Numbered from the stretch's first letter, positions 1 through 11,492 are shown. The stretch is 64,000 bases of DNA from Leptodontidium sp. MPI-SDFR-AT-0119 (GCA_020726505.1 JAHLEZ010000012.1:310001-374000); one strand, 5' to 3'. Translations and numbers: made by a program. Notes: generated by a model not told the origin, from the letters alone.

Positions 1-1119
1 GAGGCTGAGATATCAGCTTTCCACAACGCTCCTGCGGTGTTGCTATTTAATTCGGGCTTCGATGCTAATTCGGGCTTCTTTGCTTGTGTGCCCCAGCCTG
101 GGGATGTGGTGCTGTATGACGAGTTTGTGCATGCAAGTGTGCATGAGGGGATGAGATTATCAAGAGCGAGTTGTTGCAAGTCGTTTTCTCATAATTCCTT
201 GATGGATTTGAGGGAGAAGATTCAGGAAGTGAGGGGTGACGAGAAGGTGGCGAAGGGAGAGAGAAATATTTTGGTGGCGATTGAAGGTCTGTATTCCATG
301 GATGGGGATTTGGCGCCCATTGAACCTATCTTGGATTTGGTTGATGAACTTCTGCCCAATGGCAATGGATTGGTCGTGGTGGATGAAGCTCATTCGAATG
401 GTGTCTATGGGTTTCAAGGGAGGGGAATTGTGTGCAGTCTTGGACTGGAGAAAAGGGTGTTTGCGAGGCTTCACACCTTTGGGAAAGGCTTGGCTTGCAA
501 CGGAGGTGACTCTATCCTTCATTTTTGCGAGAGTTTTGCTGACAGAATACGACAGCTGCTATTCTTTGTTCTCCACTGACAAGAGAATACTTGATCAACT
601 ACGCCAGGCCGTTAATATACAGTACATCAATGTCATTTCCAAGTCTAGCTGCTATCAAAGTCGTCTATTCTCTCATGAAACAGAGTAAAACACAGCCAGT
701 AAGTCTCCCTTCATGAATCTCGAAACATTCAACTGATTCGGACCAAGCTCATCATATATCTCAACGATTTGATCAAGCATATGTATCGCCAACTATCAAC
801 TCTCCTTCCCCATGCTAAACACCCAATAATTGGCATACAACTTCTTCAACTCCCAGAACAATTACCGCGCTCTCCAATTTTTGCTCTCCTGACTCCTGAG
901 CCCCGGAGTCTGGCGAAATATTGTCAGGATGCTGGGTTTGTGGTCCGAGCAATTGTTCCTCCAACCGTACCGGAGGGTACGCAGAGGGTCAGAGTATGTT
1001 TACATGCTGGAAATACCTATCAGGATGTGGATAGGCTTGTTGAGAGGATAGGCAGTTGGTTGGAATTGAAAGGTGGAGTTGGAAAAGATGAAGCGAGACT
1101 GGCGAGGGCTGTGTTGTAA
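1..1119 (+). CDS. bioF: KAPA synthase (8-amino-7-oxononanoate synthase), 5'-partial
   Basis: PLP-dependent enzyme that condenses a pimeloyl thioester with alanine to give 8-amino-7-oxononanoate, an early step of biotin synthesis. Exons read 1-505, 556-698 and 748-1119, with introns of 50 and 49 nt. The visible 339 residues are in frame from base 1, so the N-terminus lies left of the window. Family signs are the VVVDEAHSNGVYG stretch (PLP-binding Asp and His) and HTFGKGLACNG, which contains the Schiff-base lysine. After splicing the chain continues NGAAILCSPLTREYLINYAR, as expected for this family. It converges on biotin synthase with 135 bp between stop codons and is the first of three adjacent biotin genes. 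The family call is strong; the second acceptor (AG at 746-747) is the only AG available in that intron. Confidence 0.9.
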
Positions 1120-1254
1120 AAAGTTACTTTGATGCTTAGACTTTACAAAATTTAGAGCACACCACAGCACTTGACAGCTTCACCAGACTTCTTCTTGGAA
1201 CGTCGCTAGATTTTCAGAGAATTTGTCAACGAGTATATTTCGTGATAGATTTAT

Positions 1255-2587
1255 TCATGCTGTTGCTTCGATTGGCTTTTCCTGCTTAGCTTCCAAAGGA
1301 GCTGAAGTAGAAACAAGTTCTCTCAATGCTTCCACCTCAAAACTCTCCATGGGTCTGAGACCCCACTTGCTGAAGATGATTCGATCTTCATCCCAGCCAT
1401 TGCAAGCCGTTGTTAACATCTTCTCGCCAGTGAAGACTGCATTGGCACCCGCCATGAAACACAGAACTTGTTGTTCTTCCGAGAGAGTAGTTCGGCCTGC
1501 TGCAAGACGGATGATAGTTCGTGGCATCACCAACCTGGCAGTTGCGATTGTTCGCAATGTAGCGTCGAATGGAGAAGGCTCGTTATCTCCAAGTGGAGTG
1601 CCTTTGATAGGAACAAGTGTATTGACTGGGAAGCTCTCAGGGTGAGAGGGCAACGTTGCAACGGTGTATAGAAGTCCGACGTGGTCGCTAGGCTTTTCCC
1701 CGAGTCCAAGAATCCCTCCCGTACAGACATTGAGACCAGCATCTCTCACGTTCTGAATCGTCTGAAGTCGTTCGTCGTAGCTTCTAGTCGAGATGACCGA
1801 AGGATAGAAGTCCCTCGAAGTGTCGACGTTGTGGTTATACGCCGTCAGACCAGCCTCTTTCAGCTCCTTAGCCTGTTCCAGGTCGATCATTCCCAGAGTA
1901 ACGCAGACTTCCATTCCCATACCCCGTACACCGTTGACCATTGCTTTTATATTCTTTAGACCTGACTTTCGTCCTCGCATATCTCGCCAAGCTGCTCCCA
2001 TACAGAATCTCGTACTCCCATTGTCTTTGGCGATTCGTGCTGCGTCGAGAACGGAGTCTACTGTTACCATCTTCGATGCTTTGAGACCAGTCTGATACCT
2101 GGAAGATTGGGCACACTGGAGCGAGATTAGTTCAGAACTTCTGGTTCGTTCGTGTAACTCATGTCATTCGAATAGATGTCCAATTGAGAAGCGACTTACA
2201 TATGAACAATCTTCACTGCATCCTCCCGTCTTGATATTCATCAGAGTACACATCTGGATCGAAGCCGGATTATGGAATTTCCTATGAACAGTGCCCTGGT
2301 CCAAACTTAGCAGTACTCAATACACATCCACATCGATCACCTACAGCTGCAAACGCCAGATTCATCAGGGGAGTATCATATAACTCCTTGATCTCCTCCT
2401 TCGTCCAGTCATTCCTCGGAGCCGTCGCTGCGAGGGCCTTATCGAAAGTCGAAGCTGGCCTTGTGACTTGCGGAGCAACTGCTGAAACAGTTCCATACTT
2501 CCTCACAATAGACTGAGACTGAGGCTTGCTTTCCTGAAGCAGAGCTCTACAGCCTGCTGCTAGGAATTGAGGTCGACGTATAGACAT
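1255..2587 (-). CDS. bioB: Biotin synthase (radical SAM)
   Basis: Radical-SAM enzyme that inserts sulfur into dethiobiotin, the last step of biotin synthesis; usually mitochondrial in fungi. Exons on the minus strand are 2587-2345, 2295-2200 and 2115-1255 (introns 49 and 84 nt), giving 399 aa. The N-terminus is basic and Ser/Ala-rich, which fits a mitochondrial presequence. The spliced product shows [20 protein letters not shown] and [20 protein letters not shown]. The latter holds the CxxxCxxC cluster that binds the SAM [4Fe-4S] centre. The second intron falls in phase 0 directly before the third cysteine. Later motifs include [24 protein letters not shown] and [12 protein letters not shown]. 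It is divergent from bioDA across about 0.8 kb and convergent with bioF. Confidence 0.95.
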
Positions 2588-3392
2588 GATGAGCGTTTCT
2601 GGTCAATTCAATTGACTGATTCACCGAGAGAGTCTTTCTGAAGTCACGGCCCCATATGATTGATTGATGGCGGGGCAGAACAGTTCAGACCATCCATAAC
2701 CGTGCCCCTCGGACTCTTAGGCTCTGCTGGTGGTGGGGTTCCCCCCTGCCCTGGCGTACAGATGCATCTCTGCTTCGCTGCTTCACCGTTGCACTAACCC
2801 CAGAGCTGACAATTGTTGAACAGCTCATTGTTGGGTTAACTATCCCAAGCCCGCCAATCACCCAACCATAACGTTTGCAGCTTCGGCAGCAATCTCCTGT
2901 GCGCTGAATTCGCGGCGCCACTAACTCGAAGTCAGCTAGTGCTGGCTCCAGATAATTGCCTCAACTTCGACAAGGTTTATATTATAGTTAGAGGGGTGTG
3001 CGGTACCGGCTTGAAGGTGTTGAAACTTTGTTGCAACCGAGGGTAACCGCTCATGAGAGGAGGTTTTTGTTGACTGGCGATGTGCTCGAATTATCCTCGC
3101 GAGGAGCTGACTTGGGGAATCAGATGAAGTCGACTTAGACTTCGAGACTTCTCAGGTCCCGCCCGTTTTGTTGTCATCGGCAGGCTAGTTCTCGGGACGG
3201 GAAGAAGGGATCTACAGGAGAAAAGGACAGGACAGGATAGATCCACCCCACCAATTGCTACGACATCCCAAGTTCGAGGAGGGGTATCTTCAAGCATCAC
3301 ACGTCTTTATCACTGGTTGGATTCGAGTCTGTATACTGTTACCCATAGCTGCTGAGCAATGGAACTGGTAGCTACCAGGACATCGATCCAGC
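2588..3392. promoter_or_regulatory. Divergent intergenic region between bioB and bioDA
   Basis: About 805 bp separate the start codons of biotin synthase (minus) and the fused BioDA gene (plus), so it must hold both promoters. I see no gene in it. The short open frames here lack family motifs and splice context. A shared biotin-responsive control is plausible but nothing in the sequence proves it. Confidence 0.5.
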
Positions 3393-5985
3393 ATGACACT
3401 CAAAAGCTCATCGTTATGGCGGTCTCTAAGAGCCTATCAAATATACGGAGCCAACACAAACGTTGGAAAGACAATAATGTCTACAGTCCTCTGCAAAGCA
3501 TTTGCTAGGAAGTTTCCTAATGAGACAACTTGGTATCTGAAGCCCGTCTCAACTGGTCCATTGGACGAGGCAGATGACAGACATCTCACGAGATTTTCTC
3601 CTGAGACCAGGACGAGCTGTCTCTTCCAGTTCGACGAGGCTGTGAGTCCTCACATTGCTGCAAGGTCAAGCAAGGTAATTCCCACTGAGCTGCAGAGAAC
3701 ACTAGGTTAATTGTAAGAATAGCCAACATCCGATTCTGATGTTCAAGAACAAGTTCTCGGTCATCTTGCATCATGTGCCCAATCCGGAGCTGGCACAATA
3801 CTCGTCGAAACAGCAGGTGGAGTGCACTCTCCAACACCAAGCGGAAGTTCTCAAGCAGATCTGTTCAGGCCCTTGAGACTGCCCGTTTGTCTAGTAGCAG
3901 ACCATCGTCTCGGAGGAATCTCTGCATCAATCTCCGCCTTTGAATCACTTCACATTAGGGGGTATGATTTAGACCTGATTCTACAATTCGAGGAATCCAA
4001 ATATCAGAACCACACCTACCTCAAAGCATTCTTCGAGAAGAAAGACATCCTGGAACTTTCTCTTCCGCTACCACCGCCGCAAGGACAGACTCAAGAAGAA
4101 GATATCGAAGTCATGTCTGAATACTACGAGAAAATGAGTAAACTAGACCAAGTCGACGAGACGATCTCGAAACTCTCAGAAAAGCACGCTTCGAGGATCA
4201 AGAACCTCGAGCAAATGTCAAGTAGAGCATACGATCAAATCTGGTATCCTTTTACTCAGCACAGAGACGTTTCTCCGGAGACTATAACGGCCATCGATTC
4301 TGCGTCGGGGGATTTCTTTCAGACCCATAGCATTTCCTCCTTGAGTCCGAGTCACGAAAACATCCTCGCTCCGACTTTCGATGGCAGTGCAAGCTGGTGG
4401 ACGCAAGGTCTTGGCCATGGAAACCCTGAACTCTCTCTCGCTGCAGCATATGCCGCGGGCCGCTACGGGCACGTTATGTTCGCAGGCACAATCCACGAAC
4501 CCGCCTTACTCCTGGCCGAGAAGCTCCTCCGAAACCTTGACAACCCACGACTGTCAAGGATCTTCTACTCGGACAACGGGAGTACAGGCATGGAAGTAGC
4601 AACGAAGATGGCTCTCACCGCGGCATTCGACAGATACGAATGGGCAGTACCAAAGGAGAACGTGGGTGTGTTAGGGCTGAAGGGCTCATATCATGGTGAT
4701 ACGATCGGAGCGATGGATTGCTCTGAGCCGTCGACTTTTAATGAGAAGGTTCATTGGTACCGTGGGAGAGGGTATTGGTTTGATTTTCCGCAGGTAAAGA
4801 TGGTGCGTGGGAAGTGGATCGTTGATGTACCGGCGGGTATGGAGTGTGAGTTTGGAGAGGGGGAGGATTTCGCTTCGCTGGCGGATATTTTTGATATCGA
4901 GGCGAGAAGCAACTCGCTTGCTTGTCAGAAGTATAGAGGGTATATTGAGAGGACGCTTGAGAGAGTGGTGAAGGAGGAGGGTATGACGTTCGGGGCTTTG
5001 ATCATGGAGGTATGATGAATTTCCCGAAGTTTGGTCCTACACTACTGACGAAAGGTAGCCTGTGATTTTAGGAGCCGGTGGGATGCTCTTCGCGTAAGTT
5101 CCAAATAACGAGTGCCAGGAACCCTCTGACGTAAACAGTGACCCCCTTTTCCAACACATTCTCGTCCGAGTGATCCGCAACAGCGCCCATCTCTTCAGCC
5201 CATCCACACCTCTCCCCACCCAAGACTCAAAGTCATGGACCGGTCTCCCCATCATCTTCGACGAAGTTTTCACAGGCCTCTACCGTCTTGGCCGATTTAG
5301 CTCGGCATCATTCCTGCATACCCACCCGGATATTTCAGTGCACGCTAAACTCCTCACTGGAGGATTAGTGCCGCTGTGCACGACGGTCGCGAGTGAGAGT
5401 ATATACGATGCTTTTATTGGAGAGGAGAAGAGAGATGCGCTGTTGCATGGTCATAGTTATACTGCTCATCCGGTTGGCTGTCATGTCGCTAACACGTCGC
5501 TGGACATCTTGCAGGATTTGGAGGCCGGTGAGAGTTGGAGGGAGTATAAAGATGATTGGAGGGTGGCTAACGAGTCTGGAGATGTGGATGTGGTAATTGA
5601 GAGGAGTGTGGTGCCTTCGTATTCTAGTACGGATGTATGGAGTGCGTGGTCGAAGGACTTTATCACGCTGATCTCACATAGTCGAGAGGTTGAAAGCGTG
5701 ATTGCTCTTGGTTCTGTTTTGGCTATAAACTTGCAGGATCAGCATGCTGGTAAGTCTCCCAACCGTTTCAATGAAGACATAGCACAAGAGGCTGACTTGT
5801 TATGGTGTCTAGGCTATAGCTCAACTGCAGCAACTGGGCTGCAGAAGAAGCTGTTGAATAGATCTGTGGACTTCAAGATCCATGTCAGAGTGCTGGGGAA
5901 TGTGCTGTATATGATGGCTAGCCAGACGTCGAAACCCGAGACTATGCGAAGTATCGAAAAGTTTTTGGTGGCAGAATTGGGTTGA
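3393..5985 (+). CDS. bioDA: Bifunctional dethiobiotin synthetase / DAPA aminotransferase
   Basis: Fusion of the two middle steps of biotin synthesis: transamination of KAPA to DAPA (C-terminal BioA part) and ATP-dependent carboxylation of DAPA to dethiobiotin (N-terminal BioD part). Exons: 3393-3674, 3723-5009, 5059-5093, 5139-5749, 5813-5985 (introns 48, 49, 45 and 63 nt); 795 aa. BioD shows a P-loop GANTNVGKT near residue 20, WYLKPVSTG and VETAGGVHSP. BioA begins near YDQIWYPFTQH and includes YSDNGSTGMEVATKMAL, IIFDEVFTGLYRLGRF and KLLTGGLVPL with the PLP lysine. The second intron acceptor is uncertain by a few residues; the others are fixed by phase. The fusion order D-A matches known fungal and plant bifunctional enzymes. 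Confidence 0.95.
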
Positions 5986-6124
5986 AAAATGTGTGAGCGG
6001 ATGCAAAATGGGAGGAAGGGCTCCTTGTACATAAAGTCAAAGATTCAACATGCGACAAATGTAGAAAATCTTAGTAGACTGCGAAATGTTTTAATGTTCC
6101 ACTTCCCAACCAAGTTGTCGTTTA

Positions 6125-7899
6125 CTACCTAGACCATCTCTCGATAAGTTGCTCTCGATGAACATTCCTTGCCTGCAAACTATGCAAATCCACTGCCTCA
6201 AGATCATTCTGCAAATGCTGAACATCCTTCTCGAAATTCGTAACAGCAGCATCTAACTTCGGATCCAGAAGCTGGACTTTGTGATACAGTGACTCCGCTA
6301 ATAGAGAATCGTGTAGTAGACCCAGTGTCATGCGAGCATCGAGCAAGTGAGAGGAAATCGACGACTCGGTCGTGGATTGGAGACTTGTTGTGTGTCCTTC
6401 TAGCCTGGTCAGCCTTTCTGCAAGCATGCGCTCCAGCAGATTTGCTCGCTCGTGGTCAGAGACGCCATCGGTGGGGAGAGCGACACCCAAGTTTCGAGCA
6501 AGTTGCTGCTCGGGCTCAATATCCTCGTCGAAATGACCGGAAGAGCGACGAGTGTTTCGTACTCGAAGAGTGGATTGAGAACTGGAAGATTTACGACGCC
6601 TTTGAGTGTTCGGCCTCGTAGGAGAGCTAGTTTTGGCAACTGCTGTAGTTTCTGAGCGCGATAACTCCTTATTGGCAGAGTCCAGTACTGCTTGCAATGC
6701 CATTTTGTGACATTGGCTTTCCTCGGCACGTTCAAGGAAGGTCTCTATCCGGTTCACAAGGAAGATCATACAGTCGTGTATCTAATCGGATCAGCGATTT
6801 TCCGAATCAAAGCAGAACATCTTACATATTTGACAGCCTTCACAGTCCGCTCCTGACCTTGGCCATCGCTTGCGGCAATCGCCTTAAGAGCCGGCTCAAG
6901 AAATTGCTGTTCTGCAGACATCTGAGCAACCGGCAGGATTTCCGTGTACAGAGACTCGAGTTCCTCTTGCAGGTCGTTGGCCTCTTCATCTTCGGCATGA
7001 CCATTAGAGACTTTGGACCCGCCTAAACCTTCCAGATAAACACGGTCGAGTCTCGTTCGTATTCCCTCAACAGTATGTTTGATCAACCTGTTCTTTCGTC
7101 AGCCAGAATCTCAGACGAACTCGAAAGTAGCCTACCTCGCGCATAACTCTCGTATCCTCTGGATGATTGAATCGTCGTCTGAGCGGCCTTGTTCCAAGTC
7201 GCTGGACAATTTCTGTAGACTCAGCAGTAACTTGTCGTCCGATTTCAGAATGCTGTCCACAGTCTGTTTCACCCCAGCTTCCGACGCCTTGTACTGTTGT
7301 TCGAGATCTGTAGTCTGATAAATAAGGCTCTGGGATAACTCCTCAATCTGCCGAATGTCAGAGTTTGCCATTCACGGGTAATTGCAGAATATCCCATACT
7401 GCAGCAGTAATATGGCCCTTCTCCACGTCCCACTTCCTTAATTGTCCCCTCTCCGTATGGGATCTTGCCTGGCTGGTACGCTTCTCGCCTTTTACCAGCG
7501 CATTCATGGCATTCTGTTGTAGCCGTAGGGCCTCGCTCTGTCTCTCAATAGCTGCGGTCGATCGTTTGAGTTCGTCAATCGCGGTCTGGATCTCTTGATC
7601 GTTGAGACCCTGAACAAGCGACAGATCCTGGGCAGCGAGCCTCTCAGCTTCTCCTGATTTGGTCAAAATAGCATATCTATCATACGTCAGTATTCTTATC
7701 GGCAGACCAGAAAAGCTCCTTACAAGTTAGCTTCATCTTTCGTAAGTAAAGTCTCTGGCGACAGGTATTCATCCACCCAAGACTGGATAGCGGTCTGGGT
7801 CTCTGGATCCGCAAACGCAGATTTAATAGCTTCACGATCGCACGGCAGATCATGGTCGCGTAGGGCCTTTACGAAGACTTGCAAAGGGTCTTCTGCCAT
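6125..7899 (-). CDS. Coiled-coil protein, probable HAUS3-like augmin subunit
   Basis: Exons on the minus strand: 7899-7724, 7676-7400, 7347-7136, 7087-6826, 6781-6125 (introns 47, 52, 48, 48 and 44 nt lie between and after them as four gaps of 47, 52, 48 and 44), 527 aa, mostly helical. The N-terminus (FVKALRDHDLP, then SWVDEYLSPETLLTKDEANL followed by YAILTKSGEAERL) resembles the N-terminal domain of animal HAUS3, which has the same order of a short helical domain, a Leu-Ser/Thr-rich linker and an ILxKSG segment before a long coiled coil. HAUS3 belongs to augmin, which seeds microtubule branching in the spindle; filamentous fungi have augmin. A Ser/Arg-rich insert sits near residues 330-380. 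The gene is sure, the family call is from remembered motif shape and is moderate. Other long coiled-coil families remain possible. Confidence 0.6.
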
Positions 7900-8146
7900 G
7901 GTGGTGGTGCAGAAGGCTGAAATTTTGCCTTGTTGTTTATCAACTCGTCCGTTGGGAAAACATGGGACGTGACAGCGCGAAAGATCCAGCCCAGGCCAGC
8001 CTTCCGAGGTCGCTTCAACCAACCCGAGTTCAGCCAGGCACCCAAACTAAAGCCCACTCTACAACACAATTCTCGCAAAGAATGTCTGGGTCGGAGATAT
8101 CTGCTTTTTATCCTTTCTTTATTTCATTCTTTGCAAGTTCGAGAAA

Positions 8147-10307
8147 ATGGTCAATAATGAAAGATACGGTAGCTTTACCTCTGATGGTTTCGAAGCCTTG
8201 AGACTGGTGAGCCAATGCAAATGACGAGTTGAAGACTCACAGCCGCGGGGCAAGGCTCACAATGTCAGGTCGTTCTTCGAACATGGAGTCGAAACCTCAC
8301 AGCTTGGCTCTATGTGCCAATCGGAATTGTCATCATCCTTCTTGCTTGCTTTGGAGTTGATTCTCTTATTGGGATAAGCTCGGTGTCGTTTCCAGCTTCT
8401 GTGGCTTGCTTGATCTTGCTGTTTCTTGGGCTAGTTCTGTGCGATCTGGTTATTGGAGATCGTGAGACGAGAGCTGTTGTCAAAGTCATCGATATTCCGG
8501 TATGATATTTGATTGTTTGGTTATGCAGTTGAGTTCTAATTTCCAATTCTCAAGGCTGGATTTGCTCTTCGGTATCTAAACATATTTTTCACTCCTTCGT
8601 AAGCCACCACCTTCTCTCTACACGTCGCAGCAGTCTCTCTCAAACCGGTTCTATAGTTTCATCTTACTCCCGTTGAGTCCTCCTATTGGTGGTGTAGAAG
8701 TTGCAAAAATCATTGCTGTATTCCGTGAGTCTATTTTCTCTTCGATCCATTGTCAACTTCGAATCGACTTTCAGATGCCTTCAATGTGATTTCCGAGATC
8801 TCAAGTTCGAAATCCATCAATTTGAACTCTACACATTCCTGAAAGAAAAACTGTACTTCCATCACTAATACCCTCTCCCAGTCATCGGCTTCCTCGTCGT
8901 TATGGCAGCAACAGCCTACCTCGTACGAGGCCTACAACTCCTTCTTGGATCATCTAAGCGAGCAATAACAGCACGAGCCGAAGAGATGGGCAATGAAAGT
9001 GACGGGATCCCCCTCACAGACATCACTCCGGGCAGGAACAACTCCGACGCCACCATACCAACAAGTGGTGCAAGTACTCCACGCTTCATAGACGACTCGA
9101 CCAACGATCTGATAGCACCCCAACGAGCTCAAGACCCTTCCCTCATTCGAGGAACTGGCGGTCCCCCAGAAGACAACATCACACCTCCCGCAACCCTCCG
9201 CCAGAATCCTCTCTTGCAGGCTCCACTTCCTCTCACTCGTGCTCAGCGTTGGGCTGCGTTCATCAACTCCAATATTGATAGATTCACATATCTCACCCTT
9301 TCCCTCTTCGTTGGCCTGCCGATATACTACGGAACCGGCTACGCAATGCCAGCTCAACTCACCCTCACAATAATGGCATACTTCACAGCTCTCGCTCTCC
9401 CACCAAACTGGAAGCGAGTCTTCCATCCCGTCTTAGTATCCGCAGCCATCACCGTACTCGGAGTATACATCCTAGGAGTGATCCACGGGGACAGTCTCTC
9501 CCAATCCCTCCACTCCTTCAAAACAGGAACGAGCTACCTCGACCTCTGGCACGGCAAGAAGAACCTCAAAGCCCCAGGGGCAGGAGACATCCTAGTCAGC
9601 GTCCTCGATGCCGGGATCGTAGCGCTGGCTCTCCCGATGTTCGCGTACCGACAAGAGCTCAAGCGGCATTTCTTCGCCATCGTGATCCCGAACGTGTCAG
9701 TGTCGATCGGTTCGCTGTTTGGGTATCCGGCTGTGTGTTATGCTATTGGCATTTCGGCGGAGAGGAGTCTCGCGTTCGCAGCGAGGAGTTTGACGTTGGC
9801 GCTCGCGACGCCGGCGGTGCAGAATCTGGGTGGTGATGTCAATACTATTGCGGCGCTGGCTATTATGAGTGGGATATTGGGGGCGCTGGTTGGGACCCAG
9901 ATGCTTGATTGGATGAGGATTCCTGAAGGTCAGTCATTTGATTTGGTTGAATGGGGGCCGGCAATTCTTTCATGTCTGGTGATCAAGCGATTCAGATGAC
10001 CCGGTTCAATGTCAATATTAAGCTTGGAGAAAGGGAGTTGAGAATGGGGAACCAACCTTCATGCCCTAGGTTTTCTTGTCTGATAATTGTTCGAACGAGC
10101 TGACGTATGTGTACAGATGACTACGTGACAAGAGGGGTCACCTTAGGGGGCAGTTCGTCTGCGATCGCAACCGCAGTCTTGCTTCAAACAGATCCCAGAG
10201 CTGCAGCCTTATCAAGTCTGAGCATGAGCCTATTCGGCATCATCACATTGGCGTTGACTTCAGTCCCAGCAATTGTAAAGGCCGTTGACTCTTTAGTCGG
10301 CCTGTGA
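8147..10307 (+). CDS. LrgA-LrgB fusion membrane protein (PLGG1-like)
   Basis: Polytopic membrane protein of 546 aa joining an LrgA-like N-terminal half to an LrgB-like C-terminal half, the arrangement of the plant plastidal glycolate/glycerate transporter PLGG1. Exons: 8147-8206, 8269-8499, 8555-8598, 8657-8724, 8882-9928, 10117-10307. The N-terminal half has hydrophobic segments such as VPIGIVIILLACFGV and PLSPPIGGVEVAKIIAVF. A polar Ser/Thr-rich loop of about 100 residues follows, then the LrgB half with SVLDAGIVALALPMFAYRQ and ATPAVQNLGGDVNTIAALAI, and DDYVTRGVTLGGSSSAIATA after the last intron. The first intron acceptor (ending 8268) was chosen for phase and is the least sure junction. 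Substrate in fungi is unknown to me. It is divergent from the HAUS3-like gene with 247 bp between starts. Confidence 0.85.
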
Positions 10308-10522
10308 TTCAGAGGCTATATATCGAGATTTTATAGTCAAGCGCTTTTAGACAAGATACAGTTTCGATGTGAACCGCCCGCCTTAATATGATTCCCAGTA
10401 CCGTAAAGGAAACCCCCATCGAGCATAGTTTCATGAAATTTCGGATAATACAATCACTTCGCCAGCCCTTATTCCAGCCTGGAGCGGTCTTAGTGAGGTG
10501 TAACCATTAGGGGAGTACAGAC

Positions 10523-11301
10523 TTACCTCTCAATCAAGTGCAATCCAGAAGCAGTCTCGACGACATGGCTCATCTCGCCAGGTTTAAGCTGGAAGGCGGC
10601 CTCTTCAAACTCCTTTTGCATATCGCCCCTACCAAAGAATCCTAGATCACCCATCTTTCTTGCACTGCTGCAGTCGGATTCACTAACAGCAAGCTGTCCC
10701 AGTGATGATTGTCCAGCTCGGATGCGAGATTCGTGGCCAAGAATGATGCTCATTGCTTCATCCTTGGTGCGTTTGATCTCGGCCTACAAGCCGTCAGCAT
10801 GTCTAACCATACCAGCCTCAACCAATTGAGCTCCCAAGCTGAGCTGCACGGAATGGCAACTACACACCTCACGCCAGCTGCTTGGTCGACGACTGTCCTT
10901 GTGCTTCACCAACAGATGGCTTGCGCGAATCTTGCCGCTGTTCCCGGCATGGCCGTTGAGTGCAGGGTCGGAGGTGATTTGGGGGGCGCTGTGGTGCTCG
11001 GCCATGTAGGATTTGAGCTTGTCGGTATCGGTTCCTGGCGGTGGCTCCCATCGTGACTGTTTCTGCGACTCGTTGAAGTAGTATGGAAGGTTCTTGGAGT
11101 TCGAATGGCGGACTTCCCAGCCCGAGGGTAGTCCTGCGTCGGCCTGGTGCAGCTGTTAGCAGGCAGGCAAGCAATCAAGCTTCAAAGCTGTTGGGAGGGG
11201 AGGGGGGGGAGGGGAGGGAACAAGGCTGAGACAGTGGAAGTAAACAAAGGAATGCGAATGCGCCCAACGGTACAGAGCATAGCAGCCTGCCTACCTACCA
11301 T
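10523..11301 (-). CDS. ess1: Peptidyl-prolyl isomerase Pin1/Ess1 (WW + parvulin)
   Basis: Phospho-Ser/Thr-Pro isomerase that acts on the RNA polymerase II C-terminal domain and mitotic phosphoproteins in the nucleus. Exons on the minus strand: 11301-11299, 11143-10868, 10783-10523 (introns 155 and 84 nt), 179 aa, the normal family length. The WW domain is at residues 4-40 (GLPSGWEVRHSNSKNLPYYF, then SRWEPPPGT). The parvulin domain starts at KIRASHLLVKHKDSRRPSSW, with the basic phosphate-binding cluster, and runs through DLGFFGRGDMQKEFEEAAF to SGLHLIER and TAA. The first exon consists only of ATG followed by GTAGGT. Upstream of the second exon the frame meets a TAA four codons back with no ATG, and the next in-frame Met lies after the WW domain, so a spliced start is needed. 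Confidence 0.92.
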
Positions 11302-11444
11302 ATTGTGAAAGGTGTGTGTTGTGATGTATAGAGCGTGATTCTGACTCTTGCAGAGATGGATGGAAGGGTCTAGAGCAGAGAATGGGTTGAAGGTGGTACA
11401 GAGAGAGTCTCTTTGTTATGTAGGGAGGGAGGGGGGGGGTACAG

Positions 11445-11492
11445 TAGGTAGGTAGGTAGGTAGGTAGGTAGGTAGGTAGGTGGGTGGGTAGG
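11445..11492. repeat. (TAGG)n microsatellite
   Basis: Roughly a dozen tandem TAGG units, slightly degenerate at the right end where TGGG replaces TAGG. Confidence 0.95.

Noticed and set aside
4218..4496. Antisense open frame inside bioDA
   Set aside because: It lies fully within a strong coding exon of the aminotransferase half and has no family motifs.
10331..10523. Extra C-terminal exon for Ess1 using the GTAAGT after HLIER
   Set aside because: The unspliced frame stops at TAA right after HLIER, giving the normal family length; the extension would add about 18 residues with no family counterpart.
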